Shown: positions 9,329-19,757 of the stretch, piece after piece
Layout of the letters: each line of letters opens with the position of its first letter
Numbering within the stretch: the stretch's first letter is position 1
From: Oxalobacteraceae bacterium OTU3CAMAD1
GTDB lineage: Bacteria > Pseudomonadota > Gammaproteobacteria > Burkholderiales > Burkholderiaceae_D
Assembly: GCA_024123915.1 (NCBI GenBank)
Contig: CP099650.1
Location: forward strand, 248,001 to 312,000
Reading direction: 5' to 3'
Length of the DNA: 64,000 bases
The notes under the pieces: generated by a model
What the model was told of the DNA's origin: nothing
Seen by the model: the letters and a program-made list of their open reading frames with translations, nothing else
Database searches by the model: none
Position numbers and translations under genes: made by a program

Positions 9329-10889
9329 TGTTTTTCCCGCCGGGGCTGGACAGCTGGAACACGCTGACCACCTTGGCCAGCGCGCCGCTCTGGTCCTCCA
9401 ACGCCGCCGACGCCGCCGCCGCCTCCTCGACCAGCGCCGCGTTCTGCTGCGTGACCTGGTCCATCTGCGCGATGGCGCGGTTGATCTGCTCGATACCGGC
9501 AGTCTGCTCCACGCTGGCGCTGGTGATTTCGCCGATGATATCGGTCACCCGGCCGACGTTGGCGACGATCTCGCGCATCGTGGTGCCGGCCTCGGCCACC
9601 AGCCTGGCGCCGGTCTCCACCTTGTTGACCGAATCGCTGATCAGGGTTTTGATTTCCTTGGCCGCCGCCGCGCTGCGCTGGGCCAGGTTGCGCACCTCGG
9701 ACGCCACCACCGCGAAGCCGCGTCCCTGCTCGCCGGCGCGGGCCGCCTCGACCGCCGCGTTCAAGGCCAGGATGTTGGTCTGGAAGGCGATGCCGTCGAT
9801 GACGGCGATGATATCGACGATCTTGTGCGCCGACGCGTTGATCTCCGTCATGGTGTCGACCACCTGCTCGACCACGTTGCCGCCCTTGACGGCCACCTCG
9901 GACGCCGACAGCGCCAGGGTGTGCGCCTGGCGTGAGTTGTCGCCGTTCTGCTTGACGGTGGCGGTCAGCTCCTCCATCGACGACGCCGTCTGCTGCAGCG
10001 AGCTGGCCTGCTGCTCGGTGCGCGCCGACAGGTCCAGGTTGCCGTGGGCGATCTCGCCGGAGGCGGTGGCGATGGTGTCGGTGCCGCTGCGCACCTGACC
10101 GACGATGTTGACCAGGCTGGCGTTCATGTCCTTCAGGGCCTGCAACAGCTGACCGGTCTCGTCCTTGCTGCGCACCTCGATCTTGCTGCTCAAGTCGCCG
10201 GCGGCCACGGTTTGCGCCACCACCACCGCCTGGTGGATCGGGCGCGTGATCGACACCCCGATCACATAGGCGAACCAGGCGCCCAGCGCCAGCGCGCCGG
10301 CCGCCAGCGCCAGCAGGAAGTGCTGGCCGGAACGGTACTGTTGCTGCACGTCGGCGGCCAGCTCGCGGCCGACATCGGCCTCGTACTTGCCGATCTTGGC
10401 CACGCTGCTTAAATACGCGGCGAACTGCGGCTCGAGCCGGTCGTCGGCCAGGCGGCGGGCGGCCTCGATGTCGCCGCTTTTCTTCAGTTTGAACATGGCG
10501 TCGCGGCTGGCCGCGTAATCCTTGCGCACCGAGGCGACGGCGGCGAGTAGCGCCTTTTCCTCGTCGCTGACGAGCATCGGTTCGAGTTGTTTCTGGATGG
10601 CGTTGACGCGCGCCCGGGTGGCGGCGGCTTTCTCGGTGATCGCGGGGGACTCGGCCGTTTCAGTGTTGCGGGCGAAGGCCAGCACACCGATGCCGCTGAT
10701 GCCGATCTGGTTGTGCCACTCGGCCGTCAGGCGCTCCTTGACGCTGGCGCTGCCGACCATTTCCTCGGTCAGGTCGCCGACCGACTGCAGGCGCCAGATG
10801 CCGGCCATGGCCATGCCAACGATGAGCAGCATGACCAGGCCGAAGCCGCCGGCCAGCCGCACCCCTATTTTCAAATCGGTGAAACGCAT
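9294..10889 (-). CDS. Methyl-accepting chemotaxis protein
   Basis: An inner-membrane receptor of 531 residues that signals through CheA/CheW. The chosen ATG has gaggag 7 bases upstream; a TTG start five codons earlier would fall inside that ribosome site. The order is TM1 (about 10-32), a four-helix-bundle periplasmic sensor (about 33-185), TM2 (about 188-210), a HAMP linker, then the long cytoplasmic signalling coiled coil. Its conserved tip reads EQGRGFAVVASEVRNLAQRS. The ligand is unknown. The tail after VFQLSS is short, and its last ~12 residues are encoded by the P4 repeat, which suggests that repeat insertion replaced the original C-terminus. The gene stands alone, with no che genes nearby. 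Confidence 0.93.
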   Translation of the reverse strand: MRFTDLKIGVRLAGGFGLVMLLIVGMAMAGIWRLQSVGDLTEEMVGSASVKERLTAEWHNQIGISGIGVLAFARNTETAESPAITEKAAATRARVNAIQKQLEPMLVSDEEKALLAAVASVRKDYAASRDAMFKLKKSGDIEAARRLADDRLEPQFAAYLSSVAKIGKYEADVGRELAADVQQQYRSGQHFLLALAAGALALGAWFAYVIGVSITRPIHQAVVVAQTVAAGDLSSKIEVRSKDETGQLLQALKDMNASLVNIVGQVRSGTDTIATASGEIAHGNLDLSARTEQQASSLQQTASSMEELTATVKQNGDNSRQAHTLALSASEVAVKGGNVVEQVVDTMTEINASAHKIVDIIAVIDGIAFQTNILALNAAVEAARAGEQGRGFAVVASEVRNLAQRSAAAAKEIKTLISDSVNKVETGARLVAEAGTTMREIVANVGRVTDIIGEITSASVEQTAGIEQINRAIAQMDQVTQQNAALVEEAAAASAALEDQSGALAKVVSVFQLSSPGGKNRDRVAPFLLRA

Positions 10890-11034
10890 CGCAGTACTCC
10901 TCAAAAAACAGCGGTTGAGGAGTCATACTACGATGGAGATGCCCTACGGAAACTCACAAATTCTCACAATGCACTGCGCAAAATCAAATAAATTGCTTTG
11001 CCCAGGACGACTTGCGTCAAAGAAGTGGTTTTGC

Positions 11035-11715
11035 TCAGGACAGGTTGAAGCTGGCGGACAGGCTGTAGCCTTCGCCATAGGCGCTGCGCAGCGGCAGATC
11101 CTGGCCGAGGCCGGTGCGCGCCTTTTTGCGCAGGCGATACACCAGCATGTCGACGCGGCGGCCGGCGTCCGGATCGTCGCCGCCGATGCCGGCGACGATG
11201 ACCTGGCGCGGCACCGGCCGGGTGTTAATCGTCAGCAGATGCAGGAAATTGCATTCCTTTTCCGTCAGGGTGATGGCCATGCCCTGCAGTTCGAGCTGGC
11301 GGGCGCTGACCCGCAAGGTCCACTTGCTCGGCAGCGGAATGGTTTCCTGCGGACCGACGCGGCGGTCGAGCGCCTCGATGTGCGCGGCCAGCTCGGGGAA
11401 TTTGATCGGCTTGGTCAGGTAGTGGTCGGCGCCGAGGCGCAAACCGAGAATGCGGTTGTCGAAGGCGACGCGGCCGGTGAGCACCAGCAGGCCGATCTGC
11501 GGGTAAAGCTGGCGCATGCGCGGAATGACGTTGAAACCGTCTTCATCGGGCAAGCCGAGATCCAGCACCACCACTCCCACGTTTCCATGGCTCAAGGCCG
11601 TCCACATATCGCTGGCGTTGTTCGTGATATGCACTTCGTGTTGTAGCTCAATCAGGAACTCTGCCATTTCTTCGGCGTAGTCCAGATTGTCTTCCACGAT
11701 AAGTATTTGCGTCAT
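11035..11715 (-). CDS. OmpR/PhoB-type response regulator
   Basis: A 226-residue two-component regulator. The receiver domain (1-~118) has the acidic pocket in IVEDN, the phosphoacceptor Asp52 in VVVLDLGLPDEDGF and the conserved Lys in YLTKPIKFPE. The C-terminal winged-helix DNA-binding domain (about 128-225) includes TLTEKECNFLHLL and RVDMLVYRLRKKA. It starts 45 bp after the kinase gene stop and is the last gene of the SNF2 helicase-kinase-regulator operon. Its targets are unknown. Confidence 0.92.
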   Translation of the reverse strand: MTQILIVEDNLDYAEEMAEFLIELQHEVHITNNASDMWTALSHGNVGVVVLDLGLPDEDGFNVIPRMRQLYPQIGLLVLTGRVAFDNRILGLRLGADHYLTKPIKFPELAAHIEALDRRVGPQETIPLPSKWTLRVSARQLELQGMAITLTEKECNFLHLLTINTRPVPRQVIVAGIGGDDPDAGRRVDMLVYRLRKKARTGLGQDLPLRSAYGEGYSLSASFNLS

Positions 11716-11760
11716 TGATGCGCCATTTGATCGATTGTTGAGCTTTGCGCCCGTACTGCT

Positions 11761-12894
11761 TCAGCTTGTATTCGGGGAATTATCACTGTTGCCACCCGCT
11801 CGCGCAAGGCTTTTCCCGGGCATGGTCGCCACCGGCAGCCAAATCCGAAATTCCGCGCCGCTTTCAGAAACATTTTGGACGGTGACCGTGCCGCCGTGGA
11901 CGTCGGCGATCACGCGTGTCATATACAAACCAAGGCCCGAGCCGGGCACGCCGGCGGCGTTGCTGCCGCGGTAGGCCTTGGCGAAGATTTTTTCCATTTC
12001 CGCTTCCGGCACGCCGGCCCCGCCATCGCGCACGAGGAACTCGACACCGCCCTCCTTCGCAATTTTGCCCAGCAATTCTAACGGAGTATTCGCATCCGTG
12101 TATTTGATCGCGTTGTCGACCAATATTTCCAGGCACAGGCGGATGCCGGCGGGGTCGCAGCGCATCCATTGCGGCAGCGCTTCCACGCGTAGATCGACGC
12201 GGCTGCGCCGGCTGCGGGCCTGCTCGGCGACCGATTGCAGCAGCGCCGCCGGCGAGATCTCGTCGGGCTGGCGCGCGCGGCCGATGCTGGCCATGCGCTC
12301 CGGCGACAGGTACTCGTCGAGCATCGCCAACATGCGGTCGACCGCCGTTTGTATCTTGCGGTAGCGCTTGCGGGTGCCTTCGTCGTGATGGGCGCCGGTC
12401 ATCTCCAGCCGCTGCACGGCGCCGTCGATGGTCGACAGCGGCGTGCGGAATTCGTGCGACAGCATGGAGGCGAATTTCTTCTGCTGCTCGGCCAGTTCGC
12501 GGCGCGGCGTCAGGTCGCGCACCACGCCGACCACGGTCACCGGCGCGCCGGCGTCGTCGAGGATCAGGGTGGAATCGATTTCGACCGGCACCACGCGGCC
12601 GTCGGCGTGCGCCAGCTCGGTCTCGCGCACCAGGTGGCGGCGGCTGGCGTCACCGGCCGCGAAGCGCGCCAGGCGCGGCGCCAGATCGACCAGCAGGCCG
12701 GCCGCCACGGTGTCGGCGGTGGCCAAGGTGTAGCCGAACTGGCGCTCGGCCGCAGGGCTGAGCCAGGTAAGAAGCAGCGTCGCGCAATCGACCATCCAGC
12801 TGACTTCGGTGCTGTTGTCGAGCAGCAGACGGTAGCGTGCTTCGTTGGCCCGCGACAGCGCCAATGCGGCCTGCAACTCGTCGACCGTGGACAC
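11761..12894 (-). CDS. PAS-domain histidine kinase, cytoplasmic
   Basis: A 377-residue sensor kinase with no membrane segments. An N-terminal PAS domain (about 15-135) is followed by the HisKA dimerisation helix with the phospho-accepting His147 in SMLSHEFRTPLS. The HATPase domain has an N box (EILVDNAIKYTD), a G1 box (VRDGGAGVPE) and a G2 box (GSGLGLYM). The start is GTG at 12892-12894. Its ribosome site gtggag overlaps the end of the upstream helicase gene, and only 3 bp separate the two reading frames. Translational coupling is therefore likely. The signal is probably intracellular. Confidence 0.92.
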   Translation of the reverse strand: MSTVDELQAALALSRANEARYRLLLDNSTEVSWMVDCATLLLTWLSPAAERQFGYTLATADTVAAGLLVDLAPRLARFAAGDASRRHLVRETELAHADGRVVPVEIDSTLILDDAGAPVTVVGVVRDLTPRRELAEQQKKFASMLSHEFRTPLSTIDGAVQRLEMTGAHHDEGTRKRYRKIQTAVDRMLAMLDEYLSPERMASIGRARQPDEISPAALLQSVAEQARSRRSRVDLRVEALPQWMRCDPAGIRLCLEILVDNAIKYTDANTPLELLGKIAKEGGVEFLVRDGGAGVPEAEMEKIFAKAYRGSNAAGVPGSGLGLYMTRVIADVHGGTVTVQNVSESGAEFRIWLPVATMPGKSLARAGGNSDNSPNTS

Positions 12895-12897
12895 CCG

Positions 12898-15800
12898 CTA
12901 CTCCACCAGCGGCGCGAAGATCTGTTGCAGATCCTCTTGCGTGAGCGCCATTTTCTGCGACTCGCCCTCGGCCAGGATCGATTGCGCCAGGTCGGATTTT
13001 TTCTGCTGCAGCACCTGGATTTTTTCTTCCAGGGTGCCCTTGGCGATCAGCTTGTAGACGAACACCGGCTTGTCCTGGCCGATGCGCCAGGCGCGGTCGG
13101 TGGCCTGGTTCTCGGCCGCCGGGTTCCACCACGGATCGTAATGAATCACCGTGTCGGCTGCCGTCAGGTTCAGGCCGACGCCGCCGGCCTTCAGGCTGAT
13201 CAGGAAGATCGGCACCGCGCCCTGCTGGAAGGCCGCCACCTGCGCGCTGCGGTCCTTGGTGTCGCCGGTCAACAGCGCGTACGGGATGTCGCGCGCCTCG
13301 AGCTCCTGCTCGATCAGCTCGAGCATGCTGGTGAACTGCGAGAACACCAGGATCTTGCGGTTCTCCTCCAGCAAGTCCTCGACCATCTGCATCAGGTCGA
13401 TCAATTTGGCCGAGCCGGCCGTCTGCTTCTTCGACGGCAGCGACTTGACCAGTCGCGGATCGCAACAGACCTGGCGCAGCTTGAGCAGCGCCTCGAGGAT
13501 GACGATCTGGCTGCGCGCCACACCTTTACGGTCGATTTCCTCGCGTACCTTTTGGTCCATCGCCAGGCGCACGGTTTCATACAGATCGCGCTGGGCGCCG
13601 GTCAGCTCGACCTTGCGCACCATCTCTGTCTTCGGCGGCAACTCCTTGGCCACGTTGTCCTTGGTCCGGCGCAGCAGGAAAGGTTTGATGCGGCGGTTGA
13701 GCAAGGTCCGGCGCATCGGATCGTCCTGGCGCTCGATCGGGTGGCGGAAGACGCTATTGAAGCCCTTCTCGTCGCCCAGCAAGCCCGGCAGCAGGAAGTG
13801 GAACTGCGACCATAGCTCGCCCAGATGGTTTTCCAGCGGCGTGCCGGACAGGCACAGGCGGTGGCGGGCGCGCAGCAAGCCGGCGCTTTGCGCGGCCTTG
13901 GAGCGGGTGTTCTTGATGTAGTGCGACTCGTCGAGGATAACCAGGTGGAAATCGTGCTCGCGCAGTTTTTCCTCGTCGCGCGGCAGCAGCGCGTAGGTGG
14001 TCAGCACCAGGTCGGCCTCTTCGATTTGGTCGAACTGGCCCATGCGGTCCTTGCCCTGCAACAGCAGCACGCGCAGGCTCGGCGCGAAACGGGCCGCCTC
14101 CTCCTGCCAGTTGCCCATCAGGCTGGTCGGCGCGATCACCAGCGCCGGCGCGGTCAGGCGGCCGGCCTCTTTTTCGATCAGGATGTGGGCCAGGGTTTGC
14201 ACCGTCTTGCCCAGGCCCATGTCGTCGGCCAGGATGCCGGCGAAGCCGTATTCGCGCAGGAACTGCATCCACGACAAGCCGTCGGTCTGGTAGTCGCGCA
14301 GGGTGGCCTGCAGGCCGGCCGGCGTGGCCACTTTCTTGACTTCGCCGAACTGGTTCAGGCGCGCGCCCATTTCACGCAGCTCGTCGCCGCCGTTCCAGTT
14401 CAGTTCGACGTTGCGGGCCAGCTCGTCCAGACGCGCGGCGTCCAGCGTGGCCATGCGCAACGAGGTCTTGATCTTGTCGCTGAAATACAGCTCGCCCAGG
14501 GTAGACAGGATGGGCTTGATCCGCGCCCACGGCAGCGCCACGCGCGCGCCGTCGGCCAAAGTAGCCAGCATCTGGTCCTCGTCGCCGTGGCTGGCGATGG
14601 CCTTCGGATTGAAATCGTTGGGCGCGTTGCGGATCAGTTGCACCAGCACGGGCAGCAGCGGCACGCGCTCCTGGTTGACCATGATGCCCAGCTCCAGTTC
14701 GAACCAGGCGCGGCCGCCGTCGGCCGGGTCTTCGGTGACGTCCGCGTACCAGTCGCCGACTTCCATGACGTCATAGCGGTACTTGGTGGTCTTCTCGACT
14801 TTCCAGCCTTCGTCCTTCAGGGCGGCGATGCCGTCGCGGGCGAAGCGTATCCACTCGGCCTGGCTCGGCAACAGCAGCCCGCCCTTGACGCTGCTCAATG
14901 GCAGCGCAGTCGGCGCCTGGAAGTGGCGCTCGTTCAGCAGCGCCAGCGCCTGTTCCTCGGCGGCGGCGTCCCGCTGGATGATCTCGGTGACTTCGCCCTT
15001 CTGGCGCACCACGCGCTGCGACGGATCGAAGGAGACGCGCTCGCCGTCGTAGTCGAAGGACAGCACGGCGAAATCGTGCCAGCGCTGCAAGGAACCGTCG
15101 GCCAGCATCGCCGCGTCCAGGGTCAGCACCGGGCGCGGCTTGACGTCGTCGCGCACCCGCTGCGGCAGCGGCTGCGGCAACGGCATCAGCTGTTGCAGGC
15201 CGTGCGCCAGCAACAGTTGCGACACGCGCATCTTGTCGTTGGCCGTCAGCAGCGGCGCCTGCGCCACCAGCGCCTGCAGGTCCGCCAGCGGAATCGAGGC
15301 GCCCCCCTGGTTCAGTTGCAGCACGCCGCAGGACAGGTTGTCGATGTACCACGGTGGATCGGTCGGCAGCATGTAATCTACCTGGTCGGCGCCATTACTG
15401 GTGGCGCGCGCGCCCGGCGGCGGCTGCACCTGCCAGCCGAGGCGCAGGCCCTTGCCCTCTTCGCGCCAGGCCAGATTGGCTTCGCGCAACACGCCGCCCT
15501 TGAGCGGATACACCAGGCCGTTGCCGACGTCGGCCCATGAATTTGCCCACAGCAATTTATCCTGCTCGGCCAGCATCTGCAGCAGCGCCGCCCCGATCTT
15601 GCCGCGCGGTTCGGTGGCCGAGCCGGTCTGCGAATTCTGGCCGCTGCGCATGGCGACAAAGAAACGGATCAAATCCTCGTCGCCGGGCGCCAGGAAGGTC
15701 GGCGGCGCCGACAGCAGCGAAAACACCTCGCTGACCGGGGTGGCGGCGGCGACGTCGCCGTTCGAGCGCAGCCGCGCCTTGTACAGGCACAACGCCACGT

Positions 15801-16062
15801 GGCGGCCGCCGCTGGTGGGCGCCATCACGTAGATCAACCGGTACTGGGTTTGTTTCGGATCGCTATCGACCGGCGGCGCGGTCAGCTTGGCCTTGGGATG
15901 CGCGGCGGCGTCCACCCGTTGCAGCCAGGTAGCCACCGCGTACGACAATTGGTTCGCGGGCGGCGGCGGCAGGCGCGCGGGAGCAGCCGGCGCCGCAGGA
16001 GCGGCTGGCTTGGCGGGAACCTCGTCGGTGGCGTCGTCGCGGGTAAAATCCATAGGTCGCAT
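12898..16062 (-). CDS. SNF2-family DEAD/DEAH-box helicase
   Basis: A large ATP-dependent DNA translocase of about 1054 residues. The N-terminal ~580 residues are poorly defined and begin with an Ala/Pro-rich stretch. The SNF2 ATPase core has Walker A GILADDMGLGKTVQ, Walker B-type ILDESHYIKN and LCLSGTPLEN. The second helicase lobe has ILVFSQFTSMLELIE, the motif V-like SLKAGGVGLNLTAAD and the arginine-finger region TDRAWRIGQ. Such proteins remodel protein-DNA or RNA polymerase complexes (compare RapA/HepA). Three possible starts lie close together (16071 TTG, 16062 ATG, 16053 ATG); the middle one is given. It leads a three-gene operon with a kinase and a regulator, an unusual partnership. Confidence 0.9.
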   Translation of the reverse strand: MRPMDFTRDDATDEVPAKPAAPAAPAAPARLPPPPANQLSYAVATWLQRVDAAAHPKAKLTAPPVDSDPKQTQYRLIYVMAPTSGGRHVALCLYKARLRSNGDVAAATPVSEVFSLLSAPPTFLAPGDEDLIRFFVAMRSGQNSQTGSATEPRGKIGAALLQMLAEQDKLLWANSWADVGNGLVYPLKGGVLREANLAWREEGKGLRLGWQVQPPPGARATSNGADQVDYMLPTDPPWYIDNLSCGVLQLNQGGASIPLADLQALVAQAPLLTANDKMRVSQLLLAHGLQQLMPLPQPLPQRVRDDVKPRPVLTLDAAMLADGSLQRWHDFAVLSFDYDGERVSFDPSQRVVRQKGEVTEIIQRDAAAEEQALALLNERHFQAPTALPLSSVKGGLLLPSQAEWIRFARDGIAALKDEGWKVEKTTKYRYDVMEVGDWYADVTEDPADGGRAWFELELGIMVNQERVPLLPVLVQLIRNAPNDFNPKAIASHGDEDQMLATLADGARVALPWARIKPILSTLGELYFSDKIKTSLRMATLDAARLDELARNVELNWNGGDELREMGARLNQFGEVKKVATPAGLQATLRDYQTDGLSWMQFLREYGFAGILADDMGLGKTVQTLAHILIEKEAGRLTAPALVIAPTSLMGNWQEEAARFAPSLRVLLLQGKDRMGQFDQIEEADLVLTTYALLPRDEEKLREHDFHLVILDESHYIKNTRSKAAQSAGLLRARHRLCLSGTPLENHLGELWSQFHFLLPGLLGDEKGFNSVFRHPIERQDDPMRRTLLNRRIKPFLLRRTKDNVAKELPPKTEMVRKVELTGAQRDLYETVRLAMDQKVREEIDRKGVARSQIVILEALLKLRQVCCDPRLVKSLPSKKQTAGSAKLIDLMQMVEDLLEENRKILVFSQFTSMLELIEQELEARDIPYALLTGDTKDRSAQVAAFQQGAVPIFLISLKAGGVGLNLTAADTVIHYDPWWNPAAENQATDRAWRIGQDKPVFVYKLIAKGTLEEKIQVLQQKKSDLAQSILAEGESQKMALTQEDLQQIFAPLVE

Positions 16063-16300
16063 GTTGTTCAAAGATGGTTCAAAAACGGCAACAGGCGATA
16101 TTATCCGCCATACACGCGTTCGTGTTTGCGGATTCTTTTGAAAAACCCGCGTGCTTATGTGCCTTTGGTGTCTTTAGACGCCTCAAACACGGTTCAATAT
16201 TTGCGGATCGGCTATATCTTCGTCCATTTGGACTGTCAAGACTGGCACAATCGCGCCGATTGCGTATCATTCCGGGCTTGACCGCTAAGGAATGACCCAC

Positions 16301-18649
16301 ATGCTGCCTTCCATCGAACAACGTCTCGCCCTCGAACTCGCCGCGAAACCGGTCCAGGTTGCCGCCGCCATCGCCCTGCTGGACGAAGGCGCCACCGTCC
16401 CCTTCATCGCCCGTTACCGCAAGGAAGCCACCGGCGGCCTCGACGACATCCAGCTGCGTTTGCTCGAAGAGCGCCTGCGCTACCTGCGCGAGCTGGAAGA
16501 CCGCCGCGCCGCCATCGTGGCATCCATCACCGAACAGAATAAAATGACGCCAGCTCTATTAGATGCTGTCATGCATGCGGAAGACAAGACCCGGTTGGAA
16601 GACTTATATCTTCCGTACAAGCAAAAACGCCGCACCAAAGCGCAAATCGCCATCGAAGCGGGCCTCGCGCCGCTGGCCGACAGCCTGCTGGCCAACCCCG
16701 AACTGACTCCCGAAACGGAAGCCACCCGCTTCCTGCGCGAAGCCTTCACCACCGCCGACGGCAACAATCCCGGCGTCGCCGACACCAAAACCGCGCTCGA
16801 CGGCGCCCGTCAAATCCTGATGGAACGCTTCGCCGAGGACGCCACCCTGCTGCAGTCGTTGCGCGAGTACGTACAAGAGCATGGCATCGTTGAATCGAAG
16901 GTTATTGAAGGAAAGCAAGACGAAGGCGAAAAATTCGCCGATTACTTCGATTATTCGGAAACCATTGCCACCGTGCCTTCGCACCGCGCGCTGGCGCTGA
17001 TGCGCGGGCGCCGCGAAGGCATCCTCGACGTCACCCTGCGGCTCGACACCGAAGCCGAGAAACCGAAGTGGGACGCGCCGCACAATCCGTGCGAGGGCCG
17101 CATCGCCGCCCGCTTCGGCATCAAGAACCAGGGCCGCGCGGCCGACAAATGGCTGGCCGACACGGCGCGCTGGACGTGGCGCGTGAAAAGCTTCATGCAC
17201 CTGGAAACAGAATTGATGGGCGCGCTGCGCGAGCGGTCCGAACTGGACGCCATCAACGTCTTCGCCACCAATTTGAAAGCCTTGTTGCTGGCTGCGCCGG
17301 CCGGCCAGCGCGCCACGATGGGCCTGGATCCGGGCCTGCGCACCGGCGTCAAGGTGGCCGTGGTCGACGCCACCGGCAAGGTGGTCGACACCGCCGTCAT
17401 CTATCCGCACCAGCCGAAAAACGACTGGGACGGCTCGCTGCACACGCTGGGACGCCTGGCCGCCAAGCACAACGTCTCGCTGATCTCGATCGGCAACGGC
17501 ACCGCCTCGCGCGAAACCGACAAGCTGGCGCAGGACCTGATCAAGCAGCATCCGGATCAGAAGATGACCAAGATCGTCGTCTCGGAGGCGGGCGCGTCGG
17601 TGTATTCAGCGTCCGAATTCGCCTCGCGCGAGTTGCCGGACATGGACGTCTCGCTGCGCGGCGCCGTCTCGATCGCGCGCCGCCTGCAAGACCCGCTGGC
17701 CGAGCTGGTCAAGATCGACCCGAAATCGATCGGCGTCGGCCAATACCAGCACGACGTCTCGCAAACCCAGCTGGCGCGCTCGCTCGACGCCGTCGTCGAG
17801 GATTGCGTCAACGCTGTGGGCGTGGACGTCAACACCGCGTCGGCGCCGCTGCTGGCGCGCGTATCGGGGCTGTCGACGTCGGTGGCGCAGGCCATCGTCT
17901 CGTACCGCGACGTCAAGGGCGCCTTCGCCTCGCGCGCCGCGCTCAAGTCGGTGCCGCGCCTGGGCGACAAGACCTTCGAGCAGGCGGCCGGCTTCCTGCG
18001 CGTGATGGGCGGCGAAAACCCGCTGGACGCCTCGGCGGTGCACCCGGAATCGTACCCGCTGGTCGAAAAGATCCTCGGCGACATCAAGAAGGACATCAAG
18101 GCCGTCATCGGCGAGACCGCGCTGATCAAGTCGCTCAGCCCGGCCAAATACGCCGACGACAAGTTCGGCGTGCCGACCATCACCGACATCTTGAAGGAGC
18201 TGGAAAAGCCGGGCCGCGATCCGCGTCCCGAGTTCACCACCGCCACCTTCAAGGACGGCGTCGAAGAGATCCGCGACCTGCGTCCGGACATGATCCTCGA
18301 AGGCGTAGTCACTAACGTGGCCGCCTTCGGCGCCTTCGTCGACATCGGCGTGCACCAGGACGGCCTGGTACATATCTCCGCCTTGTCGAACACGTTCGTC
18401 AAGGACCCGCACACGGTGGTCAAGGCCGGCCAGGTGGTCAAAGTGAAGGTGCTGGAAGTGGACGAAAAGCGCAAGCGCATCGCCTTAACGATGCGCCTGA
18501 CCGACAGCGCCCCGCAAGCCGGCGCCCAGCCGCAGCAGCGCAGCGACCGCACCGACCGCAAGAGCATGGGCCAGCACCAGAAGCAAACCGCCCGCGCCGA
18601 GCCGATCGGCGGCAGCATGGCGGCCGCCTTCGCCAAACTACGCGGCTAA
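16301..18649 (+). CDS. tex: Tex family S1 RNA-binding transcription accessory protein
   Basis: A 782-residue Tex protein, a cytoplasmic nucleic-acid-binding factor that influences transcription. The N-terminal helical Tex domain starts with [13 protein letters not shown] YqgF/RNase H-like domain begins near [17 protein letters not shown] at about residue 342. Helix-hairpin-helix elements ([15 protein letters not shown]) and a C-terminal S1 domain ([16 protein letters not shown], about 665-735) follow, then a basic tail. I chose the second ATG because aagga lies 9 bases before it, whereas the first ATG at 16292 abuts that site. It is divergent from the SNF2 gene across 238 bp. Confidence 0.96.
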   Translation: MLPSIEQRLALELAAKPVQVAAAIALLDEGATVPFIARYRKEATGGLDDIQLRLLEERLRYLRELEDRRAAIVASITEQNKMTPALLDAVMHAEDKTRLEDLYLPYKQKRRTKAQIAIEAGLAPLADSLLANPELTPETEATRFLREAFTTADGNNPGVADTKTALDGARQILMERFAEDATLLQSLREYVQEHGIVESKVIEGKQDEGEKFADYFDYSETIATVPSHRALALMRGRREGILDVTLRLDTEAEKPKWDAPHNPCEGRIAARFGIKNQGRAADKWLADTARWTWRVKSFMHLETELMGALRERSELDAINVFATNLKALLLAAPAGQRATMGLDPGLRTGVKVAVVDATGKVVDTAVIYPHQPKNDWDGSLHTLGRLAAKHNVSLISIGNGTASRETDKLAQDLIKQHPDQKMTKIVVSEAGASVYSASEFASRELPDMDVSLRGAVSIARRLQDPLAELVKIDPKSIGVGQYQHDVSQTQLARSLDAVVEDCVNAVGVDVNTASAPLLARVSGLSTSVAQAIVSYRDVKGAFASRAALKSVPRLGDKTFEQAAGFLRVMGGENPLDASAVHPESYPLVEKILGDIKKDIKAVIGETALIKSLSPAKYADDKFGVPTITDILKELEKPGRDPRPEFTTATFKDGVEEIRDLRPDMILEGVVTNVAAFGAFVDIGVHQDGLVHISALSNTFVKDPHTVVKAGQVVKVKVLEVDEKRKRIALTMRLTDSAPQAGAQPQQRSDRTDRKSMGQHQKQTARAEPIGGSMAAAFAKLRG

Positions 18650-18667
18650 CTCCGAAGCTTACCCCCG

Positions 18668-18760
18668 GGGGTCAGGTCCGACATTCGGACATTTTTGAAC
18701 TTTTGCCAACCAAAAAAGTTCAACAAAATCTGGATTTGTCCGAATGTCGGACCTGACCCC
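18668..18760. repeat. Dispersed palindrome family P1, copy B
   Basis: A perfect 24-bp inverted repeat: arms at 18668-18691 (ggggtcaggtccgacattcg, then gaca) and 18737-18760, with a 45-bp loop that itself contains gaacttttg/aaaaaagttc complementarity. It lies between tex and grxD and is the best preserved of the three P1 copies. Confidence 0.92.
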
Positions 18761-18835
18761 GTGGGTTGTTGGTACGCGGGGGCCGCATTTCTTATAAAAT
18801 GTGCGCACCTAATACTTATTTACACTGAGGCAGCT

Positions 18836-19147
18836 ATGAGCGACGTACAAACCTGGATCAAAGAAACCGTGACCGCCACCCCGGTGGTGCTGTTCATGAA
18901 GGGCACCGCCCAGTTCCCGCAATGCGGCTTCTCCGGCCGCGCCATCCAGATCCTGAAAGCCTGCGGCGTCGAGAACATCGCCACCGTCAACGTGCTGGAA
19001 GATCCGGAAGTGCGCCAAGGCATCAAGGACTACTCGAACTGGCCGACCATTCCGCAGCTCTACGTCAAAGGCGAGTTCATCGGCGGTTCGGACATCATGA
19101 ACGAGATGTTCGAGTCCGGCGAGCTGAAAGCCCTGCTGGATGCCTGA
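18836..19147 (+). CDS. grxD: Monothiol glutaredoxin, CGFS type
   Basis: A 103-residue Grx4/GrxD-type monothiol glutaredoxin. These proteins bind and deliver 2Fe-2S clusters with glutathione and take part in iron-sulphur protein maturation. The active site is PQCGFSGRA with Cys30. The cis-proline region [16 protein letters not shown] and the glutathione-binding GGSDIM follow. The frame stays open upstream through the P1 palindrome, but the start at MSDVQTWI fits the family and has a tgagg site before it. Its end overlaps ubiX by 8 bp. Confidence 0.96.
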   Translation: MSDVQTWIKETVTATPVVLFMKGTAQFPQCGFSGRAIQILKACGVENIATVNVLEDPEVRQGIKDYSNWPTIPQLYVKGEFIGGSDIMNEMFESGELKALLDA

Positions 19148-19757
19148 TCGACCGCAGCGGATAATAATAGCCATCACCGGCGCCACCGGCGCCGTGTATG
19201 GCGTGCGTCTGCTGCAGCATTTGCAACACACTCCGAACGTCGAGACGCATCTGATCGTCTCCGACGCGGCCGTCCTCACCTTGCACCAGGAAACCGGCCT
19301 GCAGCGCAAGGAAGTCGAATCGTACGCCCACGTGGTGCACAGGGTGCGCGACGTCGGCGCGTCGATCGCCAGCGGCTCGTTCCAATCGGACGGCATGATC
19401 GTCGCGCCCTGCTCGATGAAGACCTTGGCGTCCGTGGCGCATGGCCTGTCGGACAACCTGATCGCGCGCGCGGCCGACGTGGTGCTCAAGGAGCGCCGCC
19501 GGCTGGTGCTGATGGTGAGGGAGACGCCGTTCAATCTCGCGCACTTGCGCAACATGACGGCGGTAACGGAGATGGGCGGCATTATCTACCCGCCGCTGCC
19601 GGGCTTTTATCACAATCCGCAAAGCATTGCGGAGATGGTGGACCACACCGTGGGCCGGGTCATCGACCTGTTCGGCATCGAGCACACGCTGGCCCCGCGC
19701 TGGGCTGGTATGAAGCCAGCCAGCCCGTCCAACGAAGATGGTGCCGGTCCCGCCTAG
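19140..19757 (+). CDS. ubiX: Flavin prenyltransferase UbiX
   Basis: A 205-residue enzyme that attaches a dimethylallyl group to FMN, making the prenyl-FMN cofactor used by UbiD-type decarboxylases in ubiquinone synthesis. The N-terminal flavin-binding signature is [18 protein letters not shown]. Other conserved blocks are [19 protein letters not shown], the arginine-rich [18 protein letters not shown] and [13 protein letters not shown]. It overlaps grxD by 8 bp, so the two are probably translationally coupled. Its stop overlaps the stop of the convergent small gene. Confidence 0.96.
   Translation: MPDRPQRIIIAITGATGAVYGVRLLQHLQHTPNVETHLIVSDAAVLTLHQETGLQRKEVESYAHVVHRVRDVGASIASGSFQSDGMIVAPCSMKTLASVAHGLSDNLIARAADVVLKERRRLVLMVRETPFNLAHLRNMTAVTEMGGIIYPPLPGFYHNPQSIAEMVDHTVGRVIDLFGIEHTLAPRWAGMKPASPSNEDGAGPA

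Noticed and set aside
12235..15540. Long plus-strand frames opposite the SNF2 and kinase genes
   Set aside because: These are shadow frames caused by high GC content. No conserved motifs are present, and start contexts are poor.
18695..18835. An N-terminal extension of GrxD running through the P1 palindrome
   Set aside because: The family starts at MSDVQTWI, a ribosome site precedes that ATG, and the extension is simply the palindrome read in frame.
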